Shown here in pieces: positions 44,194 to 53,664 of a DNA stretch of 64,000 nt. How positions within the stretch are numbered: the stretch's first letter is position 1; every line of letters starts with the position of its first letter. The notes beneath the pieces are model-generated. The model was not told where the DNA came from. It ran no database searches and saw only the letters and a program-made list of their open reading frames with translations. The stretch spans positions 41,225-105,224 of the forward strand of contig CANCFT010000009.1 of the NCBI GenBank assembly GCA_947377285.1, given 5' to 3'. The position numbers were made by a program, and so were the translations under genes. The DNA is from Bacteriovoracaceae bacterium. GTDB lineage: Bacteria > Bdellovibrionota > Bacteriovoracia > Bacteriovoracales > Bacteriovoracaceae.

Positions 44194-45804
44194 ATGAAAC
44201 ATAATATTGAAATGATCATTGGCCAATTTTTAAAAAATCAAAAATTTGAAATAGGAGTTTTGACACTCTTTTTTTGTTTGGGTTTTTTAATTTATACTTC
44301 ATCTTTATATAACCCTTTTATGATGGATGATTATGTCCAAATTTTAGGCAATGAAGCCATTCAATCTCTAAAAAATATCACGTCATTGTTTTTAAGTTCG
44401 TCGATGAGTTCTGGTGGAGGAGTTAATTCACTGGGAATTTATTATAAACCTTTAATGTCTTCGTACTATGCACTTGTTTGGAATTTTTTTGGAACAGATC
44501 CTTTTTACTATCATCTTCCAATGCTCATTATTCATATTCTAAGCTCGTGGTTAGTTTATACTTTTTCGAAAGCATTTTTGGCAAAAATCCCAGCCCTTAC
44601 CTTAGGTCTACTTTTTCTTATTCATCCAGTGAATTCAGAAATAGTTTTATATATTGCTGATGCTCAAGATATTTTTTACTTTTTTTTCGGACTATTAAGT
44701 CTATGTGTGATTGAATTCATCGAATCAAAAATTTGGTTAGTGATTTGCCTTATTTGTTTATACTGGCTCGGACTATTTTCAAAAGAAACAAGTGCCTTAT
44801 TTCTTATTTTTGGAATTTTCTATTCTTATTTCTTGCAACCTAAAAAATGCAAAATTGTTTCAACTGTGGCCATCATTATTGGATTACTGTATCTAGCGCT
44901 TCGATTTTCAATTGGATTGACTCAACTTCGGAGTGAGCAACTTATTTTTAATCATGCCAGTCTTCCTGAGCGCGTGAGAATGCTTCCTTTAATTCTTGGT
45001 CATTATTTGGAGATTTTTATTTTTCCAAAAAGATTATCTATTACGACTGATTTTGTATTACATGATTTTTCTTGGCAGTTTTTCTGGATTCCACTACTGG
45101 GGGTCTTAATCTTTTCACTATTTATTTTTTTACAGACAAAAAAAGTTATTAATTCTAAGGATAAAAAATATGTAAATTTCTTTCTGATAGTTTTACTTTT
45201 TTGGTTTTTACTTCATGGCCAAATACTTCACCCTCTAGATGGTGTTTATGCGGATAGATGGTTTTTAATTGGAGTTTGGAGTTTATTATCACTGCTGCAC
45301 ATATTTTTTAGTAAATTCTTAACTCGCAAATCAGGTCAATATATACTTTGCTTGATTATAATAATTTTAAGTACTAGAAGTTATATAAGAAGCACTGATT
45401 GGAGCGATCCACTAATTTTTTATCAAAGAGAGTTTGCACTTCATCCTTGGGATGCAGTCATGAGTAATAATGTGGGGGTTGAGTTATTTCAAAAGCACAG
45501 AATAAGTGAAGCAGAGTTGTATTTTTCAAAATCAATTGAACTCAATTCAAACTGGAGTGTGTCGTGGAATAATCTTGGTGCAATTCGTGAAAATCAAAAT
45601 AATAACCAAGCGGCACTTGAATTATATTACAAGTCTCTAAGTCTTTCGGCCTATTCATTAGCCTATGAAAATTATGCTAAACTCTTAGTAAAATTAGGTG
45701 AAGATGCTAAGGCCAAAACATTTTTACAAGAACGGGCCCTTCCGAACTATCCTTACAATCAAACACTTCAACAATTATGGGCCTACCTTAATCAAAAAAA
45801 ATAA
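44194..45804 (+). CDS. Polytopic membrane glycosyltransferase-like protein with TPR tail
   Basis: 536 residues with about eleven transmembrane helices followed by a C-terminal TPR region (about 430-530: 'AELYFSKSIELNSNWSVSWNNLGAI', 'AALELYYKSLSLSAYSLAYENYAKL'). The first loop 'NPFMMDDYVQILGN' has the Asp-Asp pair, and the next loops have 'YYKPLMSSYYAL' and 'LIHPVNSEIV', matching the GT-C fold of TMTC-like protein O-mannosyltransferases. It would use a lipid-linked sugar to glycosylate exported proteins or polymers; this is family knowledge plus inference. No ribosome site precedes the ATG, which directly follows the stop of a 21-codon mini-ORF. Confidence 0.75.
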   Translation: MKHNIEMIIGQFLKNQKFEIGVLTLFFCLGFLIYTSSLYNPFMMDDYVQILGNEAIQSLKNITSLFLSSSMSSGGGVNSLGIYYKPLMSSYYALVWNFFGTDPFYYHLPMLIIHILSSWLVYTFSKAFLAKIPALTLGLLFLIHPVNSEIVLYIADAQDIFYFFFGLLSLCVIEFIESKIWLVICLICLYWLGLFSKETSALFLIFGIFYSYFLQPKKCKIVSTVAIIIGLLYLALRFSIGLTQLRSEQLIFNHASLPERVRMLPLILGHYLEIFIFPKRLSITTDFVLHDFSWQFFWIPLLGVLIFSLFIFLQTKKVINSKDKKYVNFFLIVLLFWFLLHGQILHPLDGVYADRWFLIGVWSLLSLLHIFFSKFLTRKSGQYILCLIIIILSTRSYIRSTDWSDPLIFYQREFALHPWDAVMSNNVGVELFQKHRISEAELYFSKSIELNSNWSVSWNNLGAIRENQNNNQAALELYYKSLSLSAYSLAYENYAKLLVKLGEDAKAKTFLQERALPNYPYNQTLQQLWAYLNQKK

Positions 45805-45906
45805 TTTATCTGTAAAAATTTCAGAGCCAAGCTTTTCGCGTTGTCAAATGGTTCGAAAATTAATTAAAAGACATAAAATTTAAATTAGTTTTAATTAGAG
45901 GTTTAC

Positions 45907-46323
45907 ATGTCAGCTCAAATTTTGAAATCGTTCTTTATCTTAGCACTTTGCATTTCTTCAAGTTTGGCAAGTGCGAAAGTTTCGAGCGAAAATCATTGTA
46001 CTGTAGCGCTTTTGCCTTTTGGAAATACATTAAGTATTGACCAAAATAAAGAAGATGTTCTTGCAGCTTATAGTTCACGTGGCTATAAAGTTACACCAGT
46101 TACTTCGATTAAAGAGGTGAGTAACTTCGAATTTTATGCAGATTCATCAGTCAATTGCACTTCTAATTATTTAGGGACAGCTGCAGAAACAATTGTTCGA
46201 TTAGTGGAAGTTAAATCAAACATGATTCTTGCTAGAGCATCGTCTTCTTTATCTATGGAAATATCTTTAAGATGCAAAATAGAATTGACGAAAGCAATCG
46301 CTCAATTGCCATTATGTGAATAA
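45907..46323 (+). CDS. Small exported protein, unknown function
   Basis: 138 residues with signal peptide 'SFFILALCISSSLASA'. The mature domain is alpha/beta with four Cys ('NHCTVALLPFG', 'VNCTSNYLG', 'LRCKIELT', 'LPLCE'), probably two disulfides, so a compact periplasmic or secreted protein. GAGG precedes the ATG. No family recognised. It is convergent with another exported small protein ten bases away. Confidence 0.7.
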   Translation: MSAQILKSFFILALCISSSLASAKVSSENHCTVALLPFGNTLSIDQNKEDVLAAYSSRGYKVTPVTSIKEVSNFEFYADSSVNCTSNYLGTAAETIVRLVEVKSNMILARASSSLSMEISLRCKIELTKAIAQLPLCE

Positions 46324-46333
46324 ACCCTAATTT

Positions 46334-46777
46334 TTAAGGTAAGTCGATAACACAATCGGTTGCATTAGCTGTCCGTAATCCAACGTTATCGATAAAGGCA
46401 TAAGAGACAGTCAGGTATTGTTTTTTAGCTCCAGAGCTAACAGTTCTTACAATTCTTTCGATTGAATAGGGACCAGTAGTATTTAGTTCGGTTATTTCAG
46501 TTTGAATAAATTCTTTTTTAAAATCTTTAAATCCAAAGCTAGAATCTTCTTCTATTAACTTTGTAAGCTCCAAGTCATTATTAGTGATTTTTACTTGTAA
46601 GTCATTTTTAGGGAAATTCACATTTTCAATTATTACCTGACAAAATTCACCAGAATCACGAACACCCACATAATTACCAACCGGAACAAACGAAATAAAT
46701 TTTTCAACAGCACCACTACTTACTGCAAAAGACGTAGTAGTTGCCAGTAACGCAATTAGAAATAAAAAAACTTTCAT
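46334..46777 (-). CDS. Small exported protein, unknown function
   Basis: 147 residues with signal peptide 'FLFLIALLATTTSFA'. The mature part is beta-rich with two Cys ('GEFCQVII' and 'ATDCVIDLP'), likely bonded. The start at 46777 follows AAGGATTACT; the frame is open 13 codons upstream. It is divergent from cluster B, sharing the intergenic region that contains a 16-base palindrome. No family recognised. Confidence 0.68.
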   Translation of the reverse strand: MKVFLFLIALLATTTSFAVSSGAVEKFISFVPVGNYVGVRDSGEFCQVIIENVNFPKNDLQVKITNNDLELTKLIEEDSSFGFKDFKKEFIQTEITELNTTGPYSIERIVRTVSSGAKKQYLTVSYAFIDNVGLRTANATDCVIDLP

Positions 46778-46826
46778 AGTAATCCTTTGAGATTTATTGC
46801 AAAAATTTATACTCAAAGTACAGAAA

Positions 46827-46842
46827 GAGCAAAGGTTTGCTC
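46827..46842. promoter_or_regulatory. Palindrome between an exported-protein gene and cluster B
   Basis: GAGCAAA and its exact complement TTTGCTC flank two bases, a 16-base near-perfect palindrome. It lies 50 bases before the minus-strand gene start and about 100 before cluster B. Its place between divergent genes suggests an operator; a loop of two bases makes an RNA hairpin less likely. Confidence 0.4.
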
Positions 46843-46944
46843 CATAAATTTAAAAAAGTCCGGCAGAATTGATTAAACTAATGATTTTTAAGGGTAAATT
46901 TTTCTTATTGGTGTTTTTTTTGGCAACACATAGAATTAGAACAA

Positions 46945-47652
46945 ATGAAATTATTAATTACGATTCTCTTTTTGAGCTCAATAACACCTTTTACAATTTT
47001 TGCAGAAGAGGTGAAGCCACCTGAAAAAAAACTAACTTTAGACCCAAAGGTCTTATTTGAAGATGATACTAAGGGAATTGATTCATTATTTAAAAACATG
47101 ATAGTCGTTCAAAAAAAAGCAATTGAACGAAAAAATAAATTTATTCTACTTTCAAATCTTTCTTTTGATTTTTCTGATAATCCTAAAACAATCTATTCTG
47201 CTTCAGTTGGGGCAGGATATGCACTCTCAGATAGTTTGGAATTTAGTTTTTCATATTCACCCTATATAATTGCCAATGAAAGAGCGAGTGTAAGAGCAGT
47301 TAGAAAATTAACTTTAGAAAATGGTGATACTGCTGATTTAAAAGCCCCAGATCCAAAGTGGCAGGCTGGAGCAAGTCTTTTGTGGGCATTTGCCTACGGA
47401 AAAGATGCATTTGGGCCTTATTCTATTATTCGAAGTGATACTTTTTTAAAATTTTCTGCTTCAAAAATACAATATGCGGGTGGCTTAAGTGGAAATTGCT
47501 TAAGCTTATTAGTTGGTAAAACTTTCTTTGTTTCAAAATATTTCAATTTTAGATTTGCAGCAGGTTTTGCACGGCAAACTTCATTTATAAACGATATTTC
47601 TCAAGCGACTACCATAGGATTAATAGAGCCTGGTCTAGTTTGGTTTCTTTAG
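46945..47652 (+). CDS. Outer-membrane beta-barrel protein (cluster B)
   Basis: 235 residues with signal peptide 'LLITILFLSSITPFTIFAE'. After a short acidic segment, the rest is alternating strands ('FILLSNLSFDFSDN', 'YSASVGAGYALSDSLEFSFSYSPYI', ... 'IGLIEPGLVWFL'), the pattern of a small outer-membrane barrel. It has the same length as the barrel of cluster A but opens this cluster instead of lying in the middle. The start of the TolQ gene lies 11 bases past the stop, so it is the first gene of the operon. No strong ribosome site before the ATG. Confidence 0.7.
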   Translation: MKLLITILFLSSITPFTIFAEEVKPPEKKLTLDPKVLFEDDTKGIDSLFKNMIVVQKKAIERKNKFILLSNLSFDFSDNPKTIYSASVGAGYALSDSLEFSFSYSPYIIANERASVRAVRKLTLENGDTADLKAPDPKWQAGASLLWAFAYGKDAFGPYSIIRSDTFLKFSASKIQYAGGLSGNCLSLLVGKTFFVSKYFNFRFAAGFARQTSFINDISQATTIGLIEPGLVWFL

Positions 47653-47663
47653 CGGAGGATTTA

Positions 47664-48299
47664 ATGATTAGTAGTTTAAAAATTTTAATGGATCATGGAA
47701 TTTCTGGATATTTAATCCTGATCTCTGCTTTTTTCTGCGTGCTGATTTCTTCAGAAAGATTATGGTACCTTTATATTAAAATGTCCTTTGATGGCCGCAA
47801 CGAATTGGAAGCAATTTCGAAAGAAATTCTATCTAGAAATTATAATAAAGCTCTGCAAATTTGTCATTTATCACCACTCAACCCACAGCTTATTGTTATA
47901 CGCGACGGTCTTTTGGCATTAGAGAGTGGAAGAGAAGCTATGAACTCTGCTATATCTGCTGCAGTCTTAGATGTTTCAAAAGGATTGGAGCAAAGGCTTG
48001 CATACTTATCTTTAATTGCTAGCACTGCTACTTTATTAGGTCTTTTTGGAACAATTATGGGACTAATCACAACATTCGCGGCCATTGCCAATGCTGATCC
48101 ATCTAGTAAAGCAAGACTTTTAGGGTTAGGTATTTCTGAAGCAATGTATTCAACTGCGGCCGGAGTAATTGTTGGTATTTTGGCAATGGTAGTTCACACA
48201 CTGTGCACATCACAAGCAGATCATATTTTAGGTAAAACGCAGAATGCTGCCCTGACTGTCATTAAATGGGTAGAGCAGTCGGAGCGGAATAATGCATGA
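47664..48299 (+). CDS. MotA/TolQ/ExbB proton channel protein (cluster B stator)
   Basis: 211 residues with three transmembrane helices (about 13-31, 110-135 and 155-180). The signature is 'TATLLGLFGTIMGLITTF' followed by 'GISEAMYSTAAGVIVGILAM', the usual TolQ/ExbB core. A GGAGG ribosome site fixes the ATG at 47664; the frame runs eight codons further upstream. It overlaps the next gene by eight bases. With the two ExbD proteins it would form the second proton-driven stator of this genome region, diverged from that of cluster A. Confidence 0.93.
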   Translation: MISSLKILMDHGISGYLILISAFFCVLISSERLWYLYIKMSFDGRNELEAISKEILSRNYNKALQICHLSPLNPQLIVIRDGLLALESGREAMNSAISAAVLDVSKGLEQRLAYLSLIASTATLLGLFGTIMGLITTFAAIANADPSSKARLLGLGISEAMYSTAAGVIVGILAMVVHTLCTSQADHILGKTQNAALTVIKWVEQSERNNA

Positions 48300-48810
48300 T
48301 TTTTTAAAAAAAACTAAACGACGTCATGTTAAGGAAATACCTCTAGCACCAATACTTGACTTGCTTACAGTTGTTATCTTTTTTTTAATTCTCTCTGCTA
48401 GTTTTATTGAAATAAGACAAGATACTTTACCGCCATCAAGTACTGTCGTGTCTAAAAGTGATCCATTAGTTCCTCTCGTCATTCCTTTAAATCCTAAATT
48501 AATTTTAGGAAAAAATAATGGTGAAATAGTTTTACTTTTAAAGTGGTTTGGACAAACACCAGGCCAAATAATTAAAAAATTAAAATTAAGTAAAAGCAAC
48601 TATGACGCAAATTTAAAACAGAATACGAATGAAATAGTAAAAGATTTTATGAAAAAATTTCCCAAAGAAAGCCAAATCCAATTAGGTTGGCAAGGAAATA
48701 TAAAATATCAAACAGTTTTAACTGTTGTAGATGGTGTTTTAACAGAGATGAAAGATTTAGTCTTTATTTCTCCAGAAGAAGCAGAAACATTATTTCAAAA
48801 GAGTTTTTAA
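48292..48810 (+). CDS. ExbD/TolR-like stator protein, first copy (cluster B)
   Basis: 172 residues. Basic N-terminus, one transmembrane helix (about 18-40) reading 'IPLAPILDLLTVVIFFLIL', with Asp23 at the proton-carrying position, and a periplasmic domain ending 'VLTVVDGVLTEMKDLVFISPEEAE'. The ATG lies inside the end of the TolQ gene. The stop is immediately followed by the start of the second ExbD. The order TolQ-ExbD-ExbD is the same as in cluster A. Confidence 0.87.
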   Translation: MHDFLKKTKRRHVKEIPLAPILDLLTVVIFFLILSASFIEIRQDTLPPSSTVVSKSDPLVPLVIPLNPKLILGKNNGEIVLLLKWFGQTPGQIIKKLKLSKSNYDANLKQNTNEIVKDFMKKFPKESQIQLGWQGNIKYQTVLTVVDGVLTEMKDLVFISPEEAETLFQKSF

Positions 48811-49311
48811 ATGAAATTTGAAAAACCACATCGGCGCGAACCAAGTGAGCCGCAACTAGCTGCGATGATAGATGTCTTTTCTATTCTCATTATATTTTTA
48901 ATTGCTGGAACCGCCATGGATTCTTCAGTCTTAGAAATACCAGGGGATCTTTTTTTAGCCGAAACAACTTCAAAGTCAAATTCTGTAAATGCTCCTCAAG
49001 TGACCTTGAAAGATGGACTTGTTACGATTAAGTTTATTGATGAAAAAATTGGAATTGATGAAATTGAATTAGATAAGTTAAATTCCCCGAACGTAATACG
49101 CTTAGGACAAAAATTAAAAAATTATTTAAATCAAGTAGGAGTAGGGAATAAAAAGAACCCAACTGATAAGCAGCTACTTCAATCAATTAACCTAGTTGCT
49201 GATAAGGATACGCCTTATAAGCATGTTTATAGTACAATAAAATTTTTTAGAATTCATGGATTTCAAAATTCAATTTTAGTAGGTACCGAAAACAATGGAA
49301 AAAATAATTGA
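48811..49311 (+). CDS. ExbD/TolR-like stator protein, second copy (cluster B)
   Basis: 166 residues. Short basic head, transmembrane helix (about 16-36) in 'PQLAAMIDVFSILIIFLIAG', with Asp21 in the proton-binding position, and a periplasmic domain ending 'YSTIKFFRIHGFQNSILVGTE', an ExbD-like final beta-alpha-beta pattern. No gap to the preceding gene; the stop overlaps the TTG start of the next (TTGA). Confidence 0.87.
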   Translation: MKFEKPHRREPSEPQLAAMIDVFSILIIFLIAGTAMDSSVLEIPGDLFLAETTSKSNSVNAPQVTLKDGLVTIKFIDEKIGIDEIELDKLNSPNVIRLGQKLKNYLNQVGVGNKKNPTDKQLLQSINLVADKDTPYKHVYSTIKFFRIHGFQNSILVGTENNGKNN

Positions 49312-50402
49312 TTATAAAATCATTAATTCTATTCTTCATTTTGATTTGTAGCTTTGAAAGCAGATCCTCTGATTTCAATTCTTATATGGCAGAATTAAAA
49401 ATTTCGTTAGCTGAATTTAAACTTATTCGCTCAAGAGAATTAGTTCGTCAAATGGCAAAATCAAAATTATCTTTACTACAATGGTTTGCAGTTAGAGACT
49501 TAATGCACCAGTATCCGCAAATTGGTTTAGATTTCTTGTTAAATTTTGATCGCATTTCTCCGTTACCACTGAATAAAGTAGATCTTTATTTAAAAAAATC
49601 AGATGAATTGATGTTAGCGGGAAAATTTAAAGAAGCTGCTACTGGCTATCAGTTGATTTTAAAATTAATTATGAAGAATAAAAACTTCAACAATGGTCGA
49701 AATAAGCAACTATATTGGACAGTCGTTCATTCACTTGGAAGATCTTTTTATGCTTTAAAACAATATGATGAAGCATTTATTCTTTTACGAACAATTCCTT
49801 CTTCATATCCATTCTACAAACAAGTTCAATTCGAATTAATGTGGAATAATTATAGAAATGAAAGGCTTGAATATGCTTTAGGGGCCATTGCGACTATGTC
49901 TTCAGGACATTTTTCAAAAATGCTAGATCCCGAAGTTTATTTATTACAATATTATATTTATCGAAGAATGTGCAGAAACGAAGAAACAGACTTAATTAAA
50001 TCTAAGGTTAGACTCTACAATGATGCCATAGGTAAGTCATTGCTTCCTATGACAAGCTGGATAAAAAAAGATATTGAGACCTTAGTCTATAAGCAAGTCT
50101 TATTAAGTGGAGATATTAAAAGTCAGGAAGCTACAAAACTTAGACTGAATCTAGCAAGTAGAATGGCCTCTGATGTAAAACGATTAAAAAAAGAATTTGA
50201 ACTTGTTGCTGCACATCTTGAAGTCGACAGTGGGAAAAATAAAAATTTAAAACCTGTTGATAATCTACTTTCTGTCGATCAACTTCTTTCAAGTAAAAAT
50301 GAAAAATGGACAGTCGAAGATAATGAGATTTGGTCTGATGAATTAGGAAAGCAGGTTTTTATTCAAAGGGAGTTATGCAGCAAAAAAACTTCTTTAAAAT
50401 AA
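49308..50402 (+). CDS. Periplasmic TPR protein (GltC-type, cluster B)
   Basis: 364 residues, TTG start within the previous stop. Signal peptide 'IIKSLILFFILICSFESRSS'. TPR-like helical pairs occupy the middle ('AGKFKEAATGYQLIL', 'LGRSFYALKQYDEAFILLRTIP'). The C-terminus 'IWSDELGKQVFIQRELC' and the stretch near 'FELMWNNYRNERLEYAL' align with the cluster A protein at 12180-13718. That identifies the two as paralogues, although this copy is about 150 residues shorter and sits before, not after, the large TPR protein. Overlaps the next gene by 28 bases. Confidence 0.75.
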   Translation: MIIKSLILFFILICSFESRSSDFNSYMAELKISLAEFKLIRSRELVRQMAKSKLSLLQWFAVRDLMHQYPQIGLDFLLNFDRISPLPLNKVDLYLKKSDELMLAGKFKEAATGYQLILKLIMKNKNFNNGRNKQLYWTVVHSLGRSFYALKQYDEAFILLRTIPSSYPFYKQVQFELMWNNYRNERLEYALGAIATMSSGHFSKMLDPEVYLLQYYIYRRMCRNEETDLIKSKVRLYNDAIGKSLLPMTSWIKKDIETLVYKQVLLSGDIKSQEATKLRLNLASRMASDVKRLKKEFELVAAHLEVDSGKNKNLKPVDNLLSVDQLLSSKNEKWTVEDNEIWSDELGKQVFIQRELCSKKTSLK

Positions 50403-53401
50403 AATCATTAATGGCTTTAATTTTTTTTACGTTTTCATTAAACGAAGGGTTGGCATCACTTTCATTTGAGTCGTCATCGACAAATCCAACAACTCCAACT
50501 CCTGCAGCAAGTAATAACTCGAAAATATCGAGTCCACAAGCAGCGGCACCTAATCTTAAAATTGAAAATGCTTCAGATCTTGGAGATGAGGCAAATATAA
50601 AAATGTCTCTTAAGCGTTATGATTTAATACTTTCTCAAGAAAAAAAAATGAGTAATATTATTTCACTACAATTTAATCGCATAGTATGCTTTATGCAGCT
50701 AGCTCGGTTAAGTAGGATTGCTCATGGTGGAAAAAATCTAGTTTCTGATGAAGAGAAATATCTTAAAACAGCACTTAATATTATTGAAGAAATTTTAAAA
50801 ATTAAAAATATACCTCCTCAAGTTACAAGCCAAATGTATTATTTTAAAGGCTTAAGTTATCTTGATTTAGGATTAAAAGAAAGTGCTAGAGATTTTTTAG
50901 AAAAAGCTATTGTAGCTTATCCTGACTCAAAATTCGTAACATCATTAAGTTTGTATTTAGCGGACTTGTTGTATGACGAAAGAAAATTGCCAGAAGCTTT
51001 AGTTGCATACAGAAGGTTTTACAAAAAAATGAGTCCTCAAGAACAGGACTTAGCAGACTATAAAATATCTTGGATTTATTTAAATGAATCTAAAATGGAT
51101 CAGGCGATTGATCTTTTTTTAGTTTTAATTAAGCGATCAACTTCACAAAGTATAGTTCAAGATTCAATCTTATCTCTTTCTGTAGCATTAAGTGAAAAGT
51201 TTGATGAAAATTTTATAGTTCAAAAGCTTGATCGAGCGGAATTAAGTGAAGAGCGAAAAGTAGAAATACTCTCTAATGTTTATGAAAATTTTTTAAAACA
51301 ACCAGAAAGACCACGGTCAAAAATTTTTGATAGAATTTTGAATTCAAAAATTAGTGGTGAGACAGTCATAAAACTAATTAGTATTGAATTGCCTATGATG
51401 CAAGTTGACAAGAGAGTTGGAGCTGACGTTGTTAACCTACAAAGAATTCAAAAATATTTGTTAATAAATAAAAAAAGCATTCCATTACTCAAAAAGCCAA
51501 TTATTACTATTCTAGGTGCAGAAATTGAAAGATTAATTGCAAAATCTCTAAAACTTTATCAAAAAGATAAAAATGAGATGTATTATAAAATGCTCAACAC
51601 ATCGATTGATATTTATTTGAAGTTAGATCTTTTTAATAGACAAGTTGAAGTTGCGTCACTCCTAATGGATTTATATATTGAAACAAGCCAAAATGATCAA
51701 TTAATGATACTCTGTAAAGAGGTTCTCGATAATTCAAAATACAAATCGCTTAAAGGAAAAGCAAAACTTCAAGTTTTGCTCAGTTTTGAAAAGAAATATT
51801 TAAATGATCCCAAAACAAATCAAGATAAGTTTTTTAGCTTAGTTAAGTTTTATCTTTCTGATCCCAAAGCAGATCAGTGGGAGAGTGTGGCTCAAAAGTT
51901 TAGTGATTACCTTGTAAAAGCAAATTTAAATAATGAGGCAGAAGAAATTGTAACTCGCTTGAATCAAAAGTATCCTCATTATGATTATTTTTTAAAATTA
52001 ATTTTAATTAAATTCGAACTTAAAAAATGTCCGGAAATAATCTCAATACTTTCATCCAAAAAAGATTTAGATACAAAATTGCTTGATTATAAACGTGAAT
52101 GCCATTTAAAAATGGCCCAAGAGTCTAAAACGTCAAATAAGTCATTTGCGAGTTATGAAGCTAGTATTCAAGATTTCATTGCTCTTTCTTCTGGCGCAAA
52201 GAAAAATGCAGCTATTGCTGATTATTTATCTACGATGGAAAAAAATGAAGATAAATCAATTAAGAAAAAATATTATATTCTCATTGAAAATAAATTTTTT
52301 AATAATCGCTATGAAAAAGAAATATTTCCGATCTATCAAAAAGAATTTCTCCAGTATGTAGAAACCGCAAGTTTTACTAAAGCTCTGTCATTGTTTAATG
52401 ATTGTGAAAAATTTCCTATTTGTTCTCCATTATTATCATTGATTGATAGCTTGAAACAAGTGCAGGTACTTGATCGAGCAAAAAGTAATGAATTAGTGAA
52501 AAATCAAAAGTATGAAAGCGAGATGGGTAAGTATGTCTCATTAGTTTATCCAGAAATTATTTTAAAATATATTGAAGCAGAGGATGTTAAAAAATATTCT
52601 GATCCAAAGTCATTGGTCGTTGCATCTCGACTTGCAAAAGTAGATTGGAGTGACCCTAAATTAAAAAATATTTATGGGCAAGTAAGTGAGTTCTTAAACA
52701 AAGATGAAATTCCTTATACTTCTGCTACTTCGTGGATAAAGTTTGGAAAAATTAACTTTCCTATGGAAAAAATAAAGAATCGAATAAAAGATCAAGATAT
52801 ACTTTTCTTGATGAAAAGAGTTCAGCAAACTAGACCAATTTTGCTAGCAGATTTACCAAAGTATTCGCTATCATCTCAAAAAATTCTACTAAATAAAGCA
52901 ATTGAAACTGAACAAAAAATGGCAGATGTTATTAAGCTTTCACCTATTCCTAATAATTTAGATCCTGCCAAAATAAAAGAGTATCAAGATGGCATTAATC
53001 AGTTAGCTGAGGAATTTATCGTGCAAGGTGCAGCTTATTCGAAATCCTTATCAAGTCTTGAATTACAAAAGCCTGATTTAGCTAATCAAAACTATGAGCA
53101 GTTAAAAATTCCAGAAAATGTTGAAAAGTGGCCCTGGGGAACTAGAGATGAATCAGAAGAAAAAACTAAAAAATTAGTATCAGAAGAGCAATTCATTCAA
53201 GCTCTTTTTCATCTTGATTATTTATTATCGAGTTCTAAAATAACTAATGAAGATTATTATAGCAGACGATCAGGCATACTTTTATTTTCAGCTATTAAAA
53301 GAAATAAACATTTACCAATGGTAAAATATGTTTGGGAAGAATGTGATTCAAATAAGCAGCAGAAACTTTTAAATTCTTGGCAAGAGAGAAGTAAAAAATG
53401 A
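50375..53401 (+). CDS. Large TPR-rich periplasmic protein (GltD/AgmU-type, cluster B)
   Basis: 1008 residues with a signal peptide (about 1-27, 'SLMALIFFTFSLNEGLA') and a Ser/Thr/Pro/Ala-rich linker (30-60). Many helical repeats of TPR type follow ('MYYFKGLSYLDLGLKESARDFLEKAI', 'SLYLADLLYDERKLPEALVAYRRFYKK'). It is the counterpart of the 933-residue protein of cluster A, by length, TPR content and its place directly before the small exported protein. A periplasmic scaffold for the motor is inferred. An ATG at 50411 is a less likely start. ATGA overlap with the next gene. Confidence 0.75.
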   Translation: MQQKNFFKIKSLMALIFFTFSLNEGLASLSFESSSTNPTTPTPAASNNSKISSPQAAAPNLKIENASDLGDEANIKMSLKRYDLILSQEKKMSNIISLQFNRIVCFMQLARLSRIAHGGKNLVSDEEKYLKTALNIIEEILKIKNIPPQVTSQMYYFKGLSYLDLGLKESARDFLEKAIVAYPDSKFVTSLSLYLADLLYDERKLPEALVAYRRFYKKMSPQEQDLADYKISWIYLNESKMDQAIDLFLVLIKRSTSQSIVQDSILSLSVALSEKFDENFIVQKLDRAELSEERKVEILSNVYENFLKQPERPRSKIFDRILNSKISGETVIKLISIELPMMQVDKRVGADVVNLQRIQKYLLINKKSIPLLKKPIITILGAEIERLIAKSLKLYQKDKNEMYYKMLNTSIDIYLKLDLFNRQVEVASLLMDLYIETSQNDQLMILCKEVLDNSKYKSLKGKAKLQVLLSFEKKYLNDPKTNQDKFFSLVKFYLSDPKADQWESVAQKFSDYLVKANLNNEAEEIVTRLNQKYPHYDYFLKLILIKFELKKCPEIISILSSKKDLDTKLLDYKRECHLKMAQESKTSNKSFASYEASIQDFIALSSGAKKNAAIADYLSTMEKNEDKSIKKKYYILIENKFFNNRYEKEIFPIYQKEFLQYVETASFTKALSLFNDCEKFPICSPLLSLIDSLKQVQVLDRAKSNELVKNQKYESEMGKYVSLVYPEIILKYIEAEDVKKYSDPKSLVVASRLAKVDWSDPKLKNIYGQVSEFLNKDEIPYTSATSWIKFGKINFPMEKIKNRIKDQDILFLMKRVQQTRPILLADLPKYSLSSQKILLNKAIETEQKMADVIKLSPIPNNLDPAKIKEYQDGINQLAEEFIVQGAAYSKSLSSLELQKPDLANQNYEQLKIPENVEKWPWGTRDESEEKTKKLVSEEQFIQALFHLDYLLSSSKITNEDYYSRRSGILLFSAIKRNKHLPMVKYVWEECDSNKQQKLLNSWQERSKK

Positions 53402-53664
53402 AAAATAGTTTATTGTTCACTCTTTTTCTTTTTGTGTTAACTACTTTTGTGAATGCAGAAGTTTCTAAAGATCAAAAAAAAGAACAAGTTTTAGATTTTT
53501 CAGCAGGTGTCATTGAAGGCGAGTTAACGCCTCCAAGTATATTGATGGAGCTTGGGACAAATTTCAAAGATTTTGATGACCTCATCGTTTTAAGAGAAGA
53601 TTTTAATGAATTTCATCGAGTCGACTCATCAGTAAGGCTTCGTTATATAGAAGAGAACCAATGA
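53398..53664 (+). CDS. Small exported protein, conserved between clusters A and B
   Basis: 88 residues with signal peptide 'SLLFTLFLFVLTTFVNA'. The mature part holds the pattern D-F-x4-I-E-G-E-x3-P-x6-G-x6-D-x-L-x-V-x-R-x-D-F also found in the cluster A protein at 7946-8236. In both clusters it is locked between the large TPR gene and the TonB-like gene by ATGA overlaps, so it must be made in step with them. No named domain recognised. A short periplasmic linker or plug is a reasonable guess. Confidence 0.75.
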   Translation: MKNSLLFTLFLFVLTTFVNAEVSKDQKKEQVLDFSAGVIEGELTPPSILMELGTNFKDFDDLIVLREDFNEFHRVDSSVRLRYIEENQ

